64,000 nt of DNA from Paraescarpia echinospica. Its lineage: Eukaryota; Annelida; Polychaeta; Sabellida; Siboglinidae. Position 1 is the stretch's first letter. Each line of letters starts with the position of its first letter. The notes beneath the pieces were generated by a model. The model did no database searches and had not been told where the DNA came from. It worked only from the letters and a program-made list of their open reading frames with translations. A program made the translations under genes and the position numbers. The DNA lies in NCBI GenBank assembly GCA_020002185.1, contig CM034534.1, positions 69,293,946 through 69,357,945 of the forward strand. The letters are read 5' to 3'. Shown here piece by piece: positions 46,857 to 58,800 of this stretch.

Positions 46857-49800
46857 CTGCAACAAAAAGGGAGAAACATAAATAAATCATTCTGATTCCA
46901 ACATATTTCTGGACGGAACACGATATTGGATAAGGACGCATAAACTGCAGCACAGTTTTGGTGGCCAGAGAAATATGATGGTAATGTGTGGCTTCATTAC
47001 GTTAAACATTAATTATTTGATACACAGTAGCACTGTGGTTGTGACTCGCTTGAAAGGACGGGTTTGAATCCTCTTGGTGTCGGTTAGAAGCTTTGGCAAT
47101 ACTGTTCATTTCACATTTAATAATAAAGGGCCTACACCTTTGGAACCCACGATTCAGGGGTGCTTCAAACTAAAGGGTTAAGCAAAAGACAGATAATTTT
47201 TGTGCAGTGATTATGGTGTGACTGAATGCTCCCCATATACATCGAAATGCTGTTCGAATGAACAGCCGTGTGAGGGGTGAAGTGTAAGCAACCTGAGGAG
47301 ACTGGACAGTATATGAGAATACAGGAGATAACCTGCCAGGTGAAGGGGAAGGCCCATGTCTGGAGAAGATCCTTAGGATTTCTTCTAGTTGTTATCCATA
47401 GCCACTCCTACATTATCAGGACTGGGATGAATAGAATACTTTGTAGAGAGGTGTGAAAACACTTTTATTATTGTGCACCTATTATATTATTTTTACATAC
47501 TTCACAAACATGCTATATAGACGTGTAATGTAGTTCATATAATAATAGTGCTCGTAAGGGAAAAGAATTTATTTGGTGAGAGAATGGACAAGTAGTCTGC
47601 TGCATTTGTGATAACATGACAGCAACTCTCTGCCTGTGACACGTCTTACAGGTGGATTATATATGTGCCCTCTCTGTGACAAATAGAAGACAACTACTTT
47701 CCATAAAGAAACTGTACAAAACAAGTAGACCCAATGATACAGCATGTAGATCTAATCCTAGCCGAGCGCTCACCGTAGCTGGTCGATGAACTTGCTGCTG
47801 TTGTCACCGAAGCGGATCGTGTCGGGATCCCACTGCACCTCGAGCCGCTCAAGGCGAGGGCAGTTCTGCGAGAGACAGATCATGATCTGGTCGATGTGCA
47901 CCCGCATGCTTAGTCTCAGGAACCAGCCATTCGCCGTGCCAATCGACAGGATCCTGTGAACACACCCAACATGGTTACATGTGTTCTATTTGAAGAAGCA
48001 CAACTCAACAAGTTTACTCCCTGTTCTATTTGAACAAGCACAACTCAACAAGTTTACTCCCTGTTCTATTTGAACAAGCACAACACAGTTACTCCCTGTT
48101 CTATTTGAAGAAGCACAACTCAACAAGTTTCCTCGCTCTTTTATTTGAGCAAACACAAGTCAACAAGTTTACTCCCTGTTCTATTTCAACAAACACAACT
48201 CAACAAGTTTACTCCCTCTTCTATTTGAACAAGCACAACTCAACAAGTTCCACGACTGTCTTCAACAAATACACTTGAATAACACTCACATCCTCACAGA
48301 AACTACACTCGTCACCTTTCAAAAGATAGACATTTTGTTAATTGTATTCGTATGTTCCCTCCATTCATGGTGTCAAGGCAATCTGTGAAAGGAAATTTTT
48401 TTGTAGATGCTCCTGGACCTGGGTAGATTGAGTAATATTGCACAATTTGCATATGCTGATTCAATAATGAGCTTCAAGTTTTGTAATAATATTGAACCAA
48501 TCAGCTAGCATTGAGACATTGACTCCTTGCCAGATGTTCCTCATACAGGGAATTACATTGAGGCAATAATAAAGAACCAATCAGCTAGCATTGAGACATT
48601 GACTCCTTGCCAGATGTTCCTCATATAGGGAATTACATTGAGGCAATAATAAAGAACCAATCAGCTAGCATTGAGACATTGACTCCTTGCCAGATGTTCA
48701 TCATGTAGGGAATTACATTGAGGCAATAATAAAGAACCAATCAGCTAGCACTGAGACATTGACTCCTTGCCAGATGTTCGTCATGTAGGGAATTACATTG
48801 AGGCAATAATAAAGAACCAATCAGCTAGCACTGAGACATTGACCCCTTGCCAGATGTTCGTCATGTAGGGAATTACATTGAGGCAATAATAAAGAACCAA
48901 TCAGCTAGCATTGAGACATTGACTCCTTGCCAGATGTTCGTCATGTAGGGAATTACATTGAGGCAATAATAAAGAACCAATCAGCTAGCATTGAGACATT
49001 GACTCCTTGCCAGATGTTCGTCATGTAGGGAATTACATTGAGGCAATAGTAAAGAACCAATCAGCTAGCATTGAGACATTGACTCCTTGCCAGATGTTCG
49101 TCATGTAGGGAATTACATTGAGGCAATAATAAAGAACCAATCAGCTAGCATTGAGACTGTAATGAGCGCTACCTAAGACAGTACGCCATCTAGCAAGTAA
49201 CTGAAAAACATGACATGTGAATGACTCCATCTTGTCTGTCAGATGGGCTCGAATTGAATACATAATTTTGTGGTTCTACTAAGTTGTCTTGTCGTCTTTA
49301 TATATCAGAATCACTACATGGTGGCAGCGGGTTAGTAAACCTTGCCAGTTCACAGTCAGTCGACAGTCCGTCGTCAACGGTCAGTCAGTGAATTCAAACG
49401 ATCAGCGAATTTGTACGGTCAGTCAGTAAATTTGAACGGAAAATAAAATGCCAAAATTTAACCCGCCAGAGTCGATGTCATTCGACGCCCCGTCCAAATG
49501 GCCGGAATGGAAAGAGTGGTTTATGCGGTTCAGGATCGCAGCGTCACTGCATAAAGACGATCCAGAGGTGCAAGTTGCGTCGCTCATATACGCCATGGGC
49601 AAACAAGCCGAGAACATTTTCAAATCGTTCAAGTTTGCGGAGCCGTCAGAGGGCGCCACAGACCCTCGAGATGACTTTGTCACAGTGATGCAAAAGTTCG
49701 ACGAATATTTTGTGCCAAGGAGAAACACAATACATGAGCGTGCAATTTTCTACCAACGTTCTCAGCAACAGGGTGAGTCAATTGAAGTGTTTGTGCGTTG

Positions 49801-52800
49801 TTTGCATGACCTCACGGCTCACTGTCGGTTCGATAAACAAGAAGAAGAGAACGTGCGCGATCGACTCATAAGCGGCATGCTCGACAAAGAAATGTCGCAG
49901 AAACTTCAGTTGGAGCAAGAAGATCTGACGTTGGTGAAAGCAGTCGACAGCGCGAGACACAGTTAGTCAAAAGTCAGAACACTGTGCCGATGTCAAACGT
50001 GAACTTTGTAAAAAAAAAGAGCGTAAACAGCAAGCTAGTCGTCATCAGCGCCACAGTCAGAGAGGCGTGAGAGAGGAAGTCGTCGCGAAAACGCCATGTG
50101 CCCAATGTGGCTATGTGCATCGCTCGCCGGGCCCCGACGCATCTCCTGCTAAGGGGAAGACGTGCAATTGGTGTCGCAGGTCACTTCGAGAAGATGTGTC
50201 GCGCCAAGTCGTCATCCATTCGCAAGGTGAAAGTGCAGCCGGACGAGGAGTACTTCTGCGGGTCGGTCAGTTGCGATGACAGCAGTACAGCGTGGAAGGT
50301 TGACCTCGACCTCAAAGGTCGTCCTGTGACCTTTAAAATCGACAGGGGTGCCGACGTTACGGTGATGTCGCACGTGAGCTACGTCATGCTGAGGCCGAGA
50401 CCGCCTCTCAAGGCGATCAGTGCAAACCTCAACAGTCCAGGTGGTCCATTGGACTGTCGCGGGCAGTTCATCGCCAGCACAGAGGTCAAAGGCACCACCT
50501 GTCACTTTCATGTCATCGTTGTTGCAAATGACGTGGAGAACCTGCTGAGTCGTGGGGTTGCTTCGCGAATGAGTCTCGTCAGAAAACTGGACGCTATTAC
50601 AGACGGCGTCGGTTGTCTGAAAACAGCCATCAGCCCTCACAGTCGCTCGCAGAGTGTCTATCCCAATTCTCCCCAAGGTCAAGGAGGAATTGGACAATCT
50701 GGTATCTGCAGGGGTTATTGAGGCTATCACAAAACCAACGCCGTGGTGTGCTCCCATGGTGCCTGTCGTAAAAAAGTCGGGGAAGGTCCGACTGTGCTTC
50801 GATTTGAAAAAGCTCAACCAGCATGTGCGTGGGGAGAGGTACATCCTACCCACTCTGGAGGATGTGACGTCGCGTTTGTCGGGCGCTACGGTGTTCTCGT
50901 CATTGGACGCCGAGAGCGGTTTTGGACGCCGAGAGCGGTTTCTACCAAATCCCTCTTGAGTCGTCAAGCCAAGAGCTGACGACGTTCATAACGCCCTTCG
51001 GTCGTTACTGCTACAAGTGACTGCCCTTCGGGATTACCTCTGCCCCGGAGATCTTCATGAGGAAGATGGTCGAAATCCTCGCGGGGCTCGAGGGCACAAT
51101 AGCATACATGGACGACATTCTAGTGTATGGGAAAGACGAGGCCGAGCACGAGACGCGCCTCGTGGAAGTCCTTAAAGTGCTTCGGACAGCAGGCCTAAAG
51201 CTAAACGAGGATAAGTGTCACTATGGTCAAGAGGAAATTACGTTCCTTGGTCATAAGTTTATGCGAGACGGTGTCGTAGCAGACCACGAAAAGGTTGAGG
51301 CCATAACGAAATTGCCTCGTCCGATGTCTGTGCCACTTCTGAGGCAGATTCTCGGTATGGTCCATTACTTGGGTGCATACTTACCGGACTTGCATGTCGT
51401 CACTCGTCCGTTGAATGATCTGCTCAAAGGAGATGCGGTCTGGGCATGGGGTCCTGACCAGGAGAATGCGTTCAATAAGCTGAAGCAGTTGGTGTCGTCA
51501 ACGCCAGTGCTCGCCTATTATGACGTAACGAAGCCGACCGTAGTGAGCGCAGACGCCAGTTCGTACTGTCTCGGGGGAGTGACTCACAGACCACAAACCG
51601 CTTGTACCCCTCATCAACAATAAAGATCTTGACAACACGCCACTCAGATGTCAACGACTTCTCATGCGACTGATGCAATATAACGCTAAGGCGGAGTATT
51701 CGCCTGGGAAGAGCCTTGTCATATCAGACGCACTCTCGCGGAGTCCGCTCGCTCCGCAGATGCATCGTTCTTCAACGGAGGACGACGTGAAGGCTCACGT
51801 TGACCTCGTTGTGTCGAACCTTCCGGTGTCACCCGGGAGGAGAAGCGAGCTGCAGTTGTCCACGAGTGATGACTCAACGCTTCAAGCCGCCATTCACTAC
51901 ACCATAGCAGGGTGGCCCCGCTATGAACAGGACGTTCCTGACAACCTGAAACGTCTCTTCAATGTCAGAAACCTCTTGTCAACGTCAATTGCCTTACTGA
52001 TGTATGAAGGCAGAGCTGACATGCTAGATAGGATCCATAGAGGTCATCAGGGAGTTACGAAATGTCTTGAGCGAGTCAGGATGTCGGTTTGGTGACCGGA
52101 GATCACGCGAGATGTCAAACGCGTAGTGGGAACCTGTGAGCATTGCCAGACGTACAGGCCTAGTCAGCAGAAAGAGCCGTTGATGACGACACCACTTCCC
52201 TCACGACCTTTCGGGAAGGTGGCGATCGACCCGTGTCTCCACCAAGGTCAGAACTACCTCGTCATGGTAGATTACTACACAAGGTGGATTGAGGTACTTC
52301 ACGTGTGGAGTACCACAACAGCGGCCTGCTTAGCGAAGATGAAGGACGTCTTTGCCCAGTTCGGACTTCTGGACGAAATTGTGTCGGACAACGGTCCGCA
52401 ATTTGTGTCGTCCGAGTTTAAGTCGTTCACGGAAGAACACGCCATCACTCACACGACGTCGAGTTCGTTTCTCCCGAATAGCAACGGGGAGGCGGAACGG
52501 GCTGTAAGGTCAGCCAAGGGCATCCTTCGGCAAAGTGAGCCGTGGATGGCTTTGTTAATCTACTGTGACACGGTCATGGCCGCCACTCATCACAGCCCTA
52601 ACCAACTCCTGATTGGCAGACATGTCAAAATGAACCTGCCAACGCCACCGTCAGCCCTTCAGCCGTGTCGATCCAGTGACGAGGAAGTTCGTGAACACGA
52701 CGAGCGTGCGAAACGCTCGTACGCGCACCACTACAATCGTCGACACGGTGTGCGCTCGTTACCGTCCTTGTCGCCAGGTGACGAGGTGAGGGTGAAAACT

Positions 52801-55800
52801 CCTCAACAGGCCGACTGGGCGGAGAAAGGCATGGTGACGACTCCCGCCGACACGCCTCGGTCATTCATGGTTGAGACGTCATCAGGTGCTGTGTACCATC
52901 GCAACCGAGGCCACCTGCAGGCCACGGGTGAGGGTGATCCGCCAAACCAGCCGATCCCACCTGTGCCCGTCGACGTGCCACTTGAGCCGGGTGTTGTGTC
53001 CAACCCGCCTGAGCTGCCGTCGAGTTCCACTCCGGTACCTCAGAGCCCAGGTTTGCGCAGATCCGCGAGACGCAGGCGTGGCCAAAAGCCTGATCGCTTG
53101 ATCGAAATGTGTTAGTTAGTGTGGTCATAATAATACCACCAGCGGTTGGCAATGTTGTGCCTGAGACAGGCCGTTTACTTTAATCTGTCGTAATTGCTTA
53201 ATTGCAAAAGGGGAGATGTAATGAGCGCTACCTAAGACAGTACGCCATCTAGCGAGTAACTGAAAAACATGACATGTGAATGACTCCATCTTGTCTGTCA
53301 GATGGGCTCGAATTGAATACATAATTTTGTGGTTCTACTAAGTTGTCTTGTCGTCTTTATATGTCAGAATCACTACAGAGACATTGATTCCTTGCCAGAT
53401 GTTCATCATGTAGGGAATTACATTGAGGCAATAATAAAGAACCAATCAGCTAGCACTGAGACATTGACTCCTTGCCAGATGTTCGTCATGTAGGGAATTA
53501 CATTGAGGCAATAATAAAGAACCAATCAGCTAGCATTGATACATTGACTCCTTGCCAGATGTTCGTCATGTAGAGAATTACATTGACGCAATAATAAAGA
53601 ACCAATCAGCTAGCATTGAGACATTGACTCCTTGCCAGATGTTCGTCATGTAGGGAATTACATTGAGGCAATAATAAAGAACCAATCAGCTAGCATTGAG
53701 ACATTGACTCCTTGCCAGATGTTCGTCATGTAGGGAATTACATTGAGGCAATAATAAAGAACCAATCAGCTAGCATTGAGACATTGACTCCTTGCCAGAT
53801 GTTCGTCATGTAGGGAATTACATTGAGGCAATAGTAAAGAACCAATCAGCTAGCATTGAGACATTGACTCCTTGCCAGATGTTCGTCATGTAGGGAATTA
53901 CATTGAGGCAATAATAAAGAACCAATCAGCTAGCATTGAGACATTGATTCCTTGCCAGATGTTCGTCATGTAGGGAATTACACTGAGGCAATAATAAAGA
54001 ACCAATCAGCTAGCATTGAGACACTGACTCCTTGCCAGATGTTCGTCATGTAGGAAATTACATTGAGGCAATAATAAAGAACCAATCAGCTAGCATTGAG
54101 ACACTGACTCCTTGCCAGATGTTCGTCATGTAGGGAATTACACTGAGGCAATAATAAAGAACCAATCAGCTAGCAACGAGACATTGACTCCTTGCCAGAT
54201 GTTCGTCATGTAGGGAATTACACTGAGGCAATAATAAAGAACCAATCAGCTAGCATTAAGACATTGACTCTTTGCCAGATGATCGTCATGTAGGGAATTA
54301 CATTGAGGCAATAATAAAGAACCAATCAGCTAGCATTGAGACATTGACTCCTTGCCAGATGTTTGTCATGTAAGGAATTACATTGTGGCAACAATAAAGA
54401 ACCAATCAGCTAGCATTGAGACATTGACTCCTTGCCCGATGTTCATCATGTAAGGAATTACATTGTGGCAACAATAAAGAACCAATCAGCTAGCGTTGAG
54501 ACATTTGACTCCTTGCCTGATGTTCATTATGTAGGGAATTACATTGAGGCAATAATACTGAACCAATGAGCATGCGTTGAGACAATAACTCCTGGCCTCA
54601 TATTCTTCATGAAAGGGATGACACTGAGACAATGAGCACGTGTTGAGACATCGACTCCTTGCCTGATATTCTTCATGAAGGGGATGACGTTGAGGTAGAA
54701 CTGTTCAGCCAGCTTCGCCTTGCCAAACACCATCAGGCCGTGCAAGTGGTTGCCATGGAGACGCAGGAACTGGAAGATGGCCGCCTCGGTCAGACTGACC
54801 GTGTGACTGATGTCCAGCGCCTGCAGGTTGTCCAGCTTGCCCATGCGCGTCAGCTCATCCAGGATCTACAACACGAGGCACACGTACAAGGTAAGTAGTC
54901 ATATATAAACAGGTAAAATACTCATATATAAAAAGGTAAGTTCTCATATATAAAAAGGTAAGTTCTTATATAGAACACATCCAACCTATAGGATGGCTAA
55001 AAGCACTTTACACTTTACTCCCTGGCACACCTGTTCACTTGATCACCATCTCCACTTATCTGGGATGCATACAGCCACACTGCAATTACTACGTGAAGAC
55101 TATTCGTACGCAAATATCCACCATTGTTTTTAGCCAGGTACTCAGTTATATAGGTGAGTGAACTGGTACACATTGTGGTATCTGGTCCACAGGACTGCCC
55201 ACAGTAATTTACTACCTGGCACACCCGTTCATCGGAACACCATCTTGACTTCTCTGGGAATTGTATCAGTTGAGTGAAAGAAAATAAGTAACAGGAAAAA
55301 TTACTGGACAGTACATTAACCCTATTCTACACGTCGCTAAATACAACTATTTACTTTTAACATTATTAAAAAGTTAAATAAAAATAAATTGAGATTTTAG
55401 ACCTTGTCTTGCATGGGAAACATAAGAATGTTGACGGAGAGGAAGACCAAGATCAAGATGGGGAGAGTGTCATAGAGATCCTGAATGGGCGGGGGTGAAC
55501 AGCGAAGACTGGGAGAGACTGATGGAAGAATATAAATAAGTAACAGTTGGAGATGACTTGTCGAGACAGACTTAACGTATAAGTACTTGGCCAGAGCCAC
55601 CAGTGACACTCCACAACATAATATTTCTGGCTGAGACGGGCCATGTTGAGTGTCCCACCCAGGTGCTGGGTGTTGATTCCACATGATACTTGGCAGTGTC
55701 CCACCCAGGTGCTGGGTGTAGGTTCCACATGATACATGGCAGTGTCCCACCCAGGTGCTGGGTGTAGGTTCCACATGATACATGGCAGTGTCCCACCCAG

Positions 55801-58800
55801 GTGCTGGGTGTAGGTTCCACATGATACATGGCAGTGTCCCACCCAGGTGCTGGGTGTAGGTTCCACATCATACATGGCAGTGTCCCACCCAGGTGCTGGG
55901 TGTAGGTTCCACATGATACATGGCAGTGTCCCACCCAGGTGCTGGGTGTAGGTTCCACATCATACATGGCAGTGTCCCACCCAGGTGCTGGGTGTAGGTT
56001 CCACATCATACATGGCAGTGTCCCACCCAGGTGCTGGGTGTAGGTTCCACATGATACATGGCAGTGTCCCACCCAGGTGCTGGGTGTAGGTTCCACATGA
56101 TACATGGCAGTGTTCCACCCAGGTGCTGGGTGTAGGTTCCACATCATACATGGCAGTGTCCCACCCAGGTGCTGGGTGTAGGTTCCACATGATACATGGC
56201 AGTGTCCCACCCAGGTGCTGGGTGTAGGTTCCACATCACATGAGCAGGTCCCACCTAGGTGCTAAAGTAGTCTTACAGATATGAGTGTCCCCAAATTCCA
56301 GTGCTGGGCGAATTCCACATCATACATGGCAGTGTCCCACCCAGGTGCTGGGTGTAGGTTCCACATCATACATAGCAGTGTCCCACCCAGGTGCTGGGTG
56401 TAGGTTCCACATGATACATGGCAGTGTCCCACCCAGGTGCTGGGTGTAGGTTCCACATGATACATGGCAGTGTCCCACCCAGGTGCTGGGTGTAGGTTCC
56501 ACATGATACATGGCAGTGTCCCACCCAGGTGCTGGGTGTAGGTTCCACATGATACATGGCAGTGTCCCACCCAGGTGCTGGGTGTAGGTTCCACATCATA
56601 CATGGCAGTGTCCACCCAGGTGCTGGGTGTAGGTTCCACATCATACATGGCAGTGTCCCACCCAGGTGCTGGGTGTTGATTCCACATCATACATGGCAGT
56701 GTCCCACCCAGGTGCTGGGTGTAGGTTCCACATCATACATGGCAGTGTCCCACCCAGGTGCTGGGTGTTGATTCCACATTATACATGGCAGTGTCCCACC
56801 CAGGTGCTGGGTGTTGATTCCACATGATACATGGCAGTGTCCCACCCAGGTGCTGGGTGTAGGTTCCACATCATACATGGCAGTGTCCCACCCAGGTGCT
56901 GGGTGTAGGTTCCACATCATACATGGCAGTGTCCCACCCAGGTGCTGGGTGTAGGTTCCACATCATACATGGCAGTGTCCCACCCAGGTGCTGGGTGTTG
57001 ATTCCACATGATACATGGCAGTGTCCCACCCAGGTGCTGGGTGTAGGTTCCACATCATACATGGCAGTGTCCCACCCAGGTGCTGGGTGTAGGTTCCACA
57101 TCATACATGGCAGTGTTCCACCCAGGTGCTGGGTGTAGGTTCCACATCATACATGGCATTCTCCCACCCAGGTGCTGGGTGTTGATTCCACATGATACAT
57201 GGCAGTGTCCCACCCAGGTGCTGGGTGTAGGTTCCACATGATACATGGCAGTGTCCCACCCAGGTGCTGGGTGTAGGTTCCACATGATACATTAATTGAT
57301 TATTTATTACCAAGCGAAAAACGCATACAAAGAAAAACTACACGCAATATACAATACATAATCATTGGAAATGGGGAAGATAGAAGTGTTGTACTTATTA
57401 ATCATTTCCCCCAACACGACCGTAACTTGTACAAGTGTATTAAACACAACATTGGTAACAACATGGAAATATATTTTTAGAAGGCTATCTCATTCATTTT
57501 TTTCAGTTACATTCATATATATATATATATAATATAGATATACATATATATATACGTATATATTCATAATTTCCGTTTTACGTGTGTGCACAGTTATTAT
57601 TAATAAACAAGTGCTTAAGTCTTGTTTTGAGTATTTGAACTGTAGCTGAACTAGTTATTTTTCATCATAGGAGTTCCATACTTTAACCCCATACACATAG
57701 ATTTCAAAGTTGTGCGAGCATACACGTGTTTCATTTTGACTTGTCAAATGCATTGAATCGTGGTTAGTAGCAAAGAATTCTTGAAGGTTATATTAGGCAA
57801 CATCTTATTTTTAGCCTTGAACATTACAATAGAAATTCTCAATTTTATTATGTCAGGCAGTTTAAGTATACCTAAATCACAAAATAAAGTATTAGTACGA
57901 CATAAAAACATCTCATTGCATATTAGCCTGATTACTTTCTTCTGTAAAATAAAAACACTGTCAACAATAGTTTTATAAGTGCTGCCCCAGACTTCATAGC
58001 ATTATGATACATGGCAGTGTACCAGAAGCTGCCAAAAGAGCACTGCTATGATATAGTGCCAAGAGCACTGCTATGATATAGTGCCAGGAGCACTGCTATG
58101 ATATAGTGCCAAGAGCACTGCTATGATATAGTGCCAGGAGCACTGCTATGATATAGTGCCAAGAGCACTGCTATGATATAGTGCCAGGAGCATTGCTATG
58201 ATATAGTGCCAGGAGTGCTTGTTTGGTGTCTGCCTCTTCCACACTGGTTCAAGCCACAGGAGGGCAGGAAAAACAATCTGACTAACACTAATTATGGTGT
58301 CTGACTTACGTGAGAAAAGCATAAATATATGATAAGAACCAAAAGCTGTAAGTTCTTTCTATTCAATTGATGTCAGCAAAACCTAGGAAAGAATACGGAA
58401 AAAAGAAATGAGATGCTGTCATGCAAAAGTAGGTCAGAAATGTCCGATTCAAGTCACCAAGTCTGCAAATGATGTGCCCCCCACTCCGCAGGGGATGAAG
58501 TGGAAGGAGATCACAAACCTTGTCGTTGAAGAACTCGCAGTAGCCGAGGCCGAGGTAGGTGAAGCCCGGCATGCGAGTAAGGATGTCCTGGAGACACTCA
58601 CTGGACAGCTCAGTGGACGTCAGGTCCAGCTCACTGATCTTAGAGTTTTCCCACTCCACCTGCCGCATGAACTGGTCCTGCAGGCCTAGGACGGCAGACA
58701 GTTCATTATACTTAAAATGTGTGTTACATTTGTGTATGCATGTCTACATATGTTGTTGCTCTCCTGTTTGTTCCCTGCTGTACAGGTGTAAGGGTCAGGT

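Larger units (their letters stand above)
49158..53377 (+). mobile_element. Ty3/Gypsy LTR retrotransposon, defective
   Basis: Two 161-bp LTRs (49158-49318, 53217-53377) differ at two positions I can see, begin TGTAATGAG and end TCACTACA, and are flanked by GAGAC duplications. The primer-binding region starts tggtggcagcggg immediately after the 5' LTR, and a purine tract aaaaggggaga precedes the 3' LTR. The internal order is gag, zinc knuckle, protease, reverse transcriptase, RNase H and integrase, i.e. Gypsy. Integrase sequence suggests the K02A2.6-like/Mag-type group. It is opposite in orientation to the F-box gene and lies within one of its introns. Stops, frameshifts and a deletion in RNase H make it defective, but the high LTR similarity says it inserted recently. 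Confidence 0.95.

Noticed and set aside
50212..50967. 251-codon minus-strand frame
   Set aside because: Antisense to Gypsy protease and reverse transcriptase sequence.
55572..56234. 220-codon repetitive protein gene
   Set aside because: Pure product of the 46-bp minisatellite without start context; kept only as a low-interest observation.
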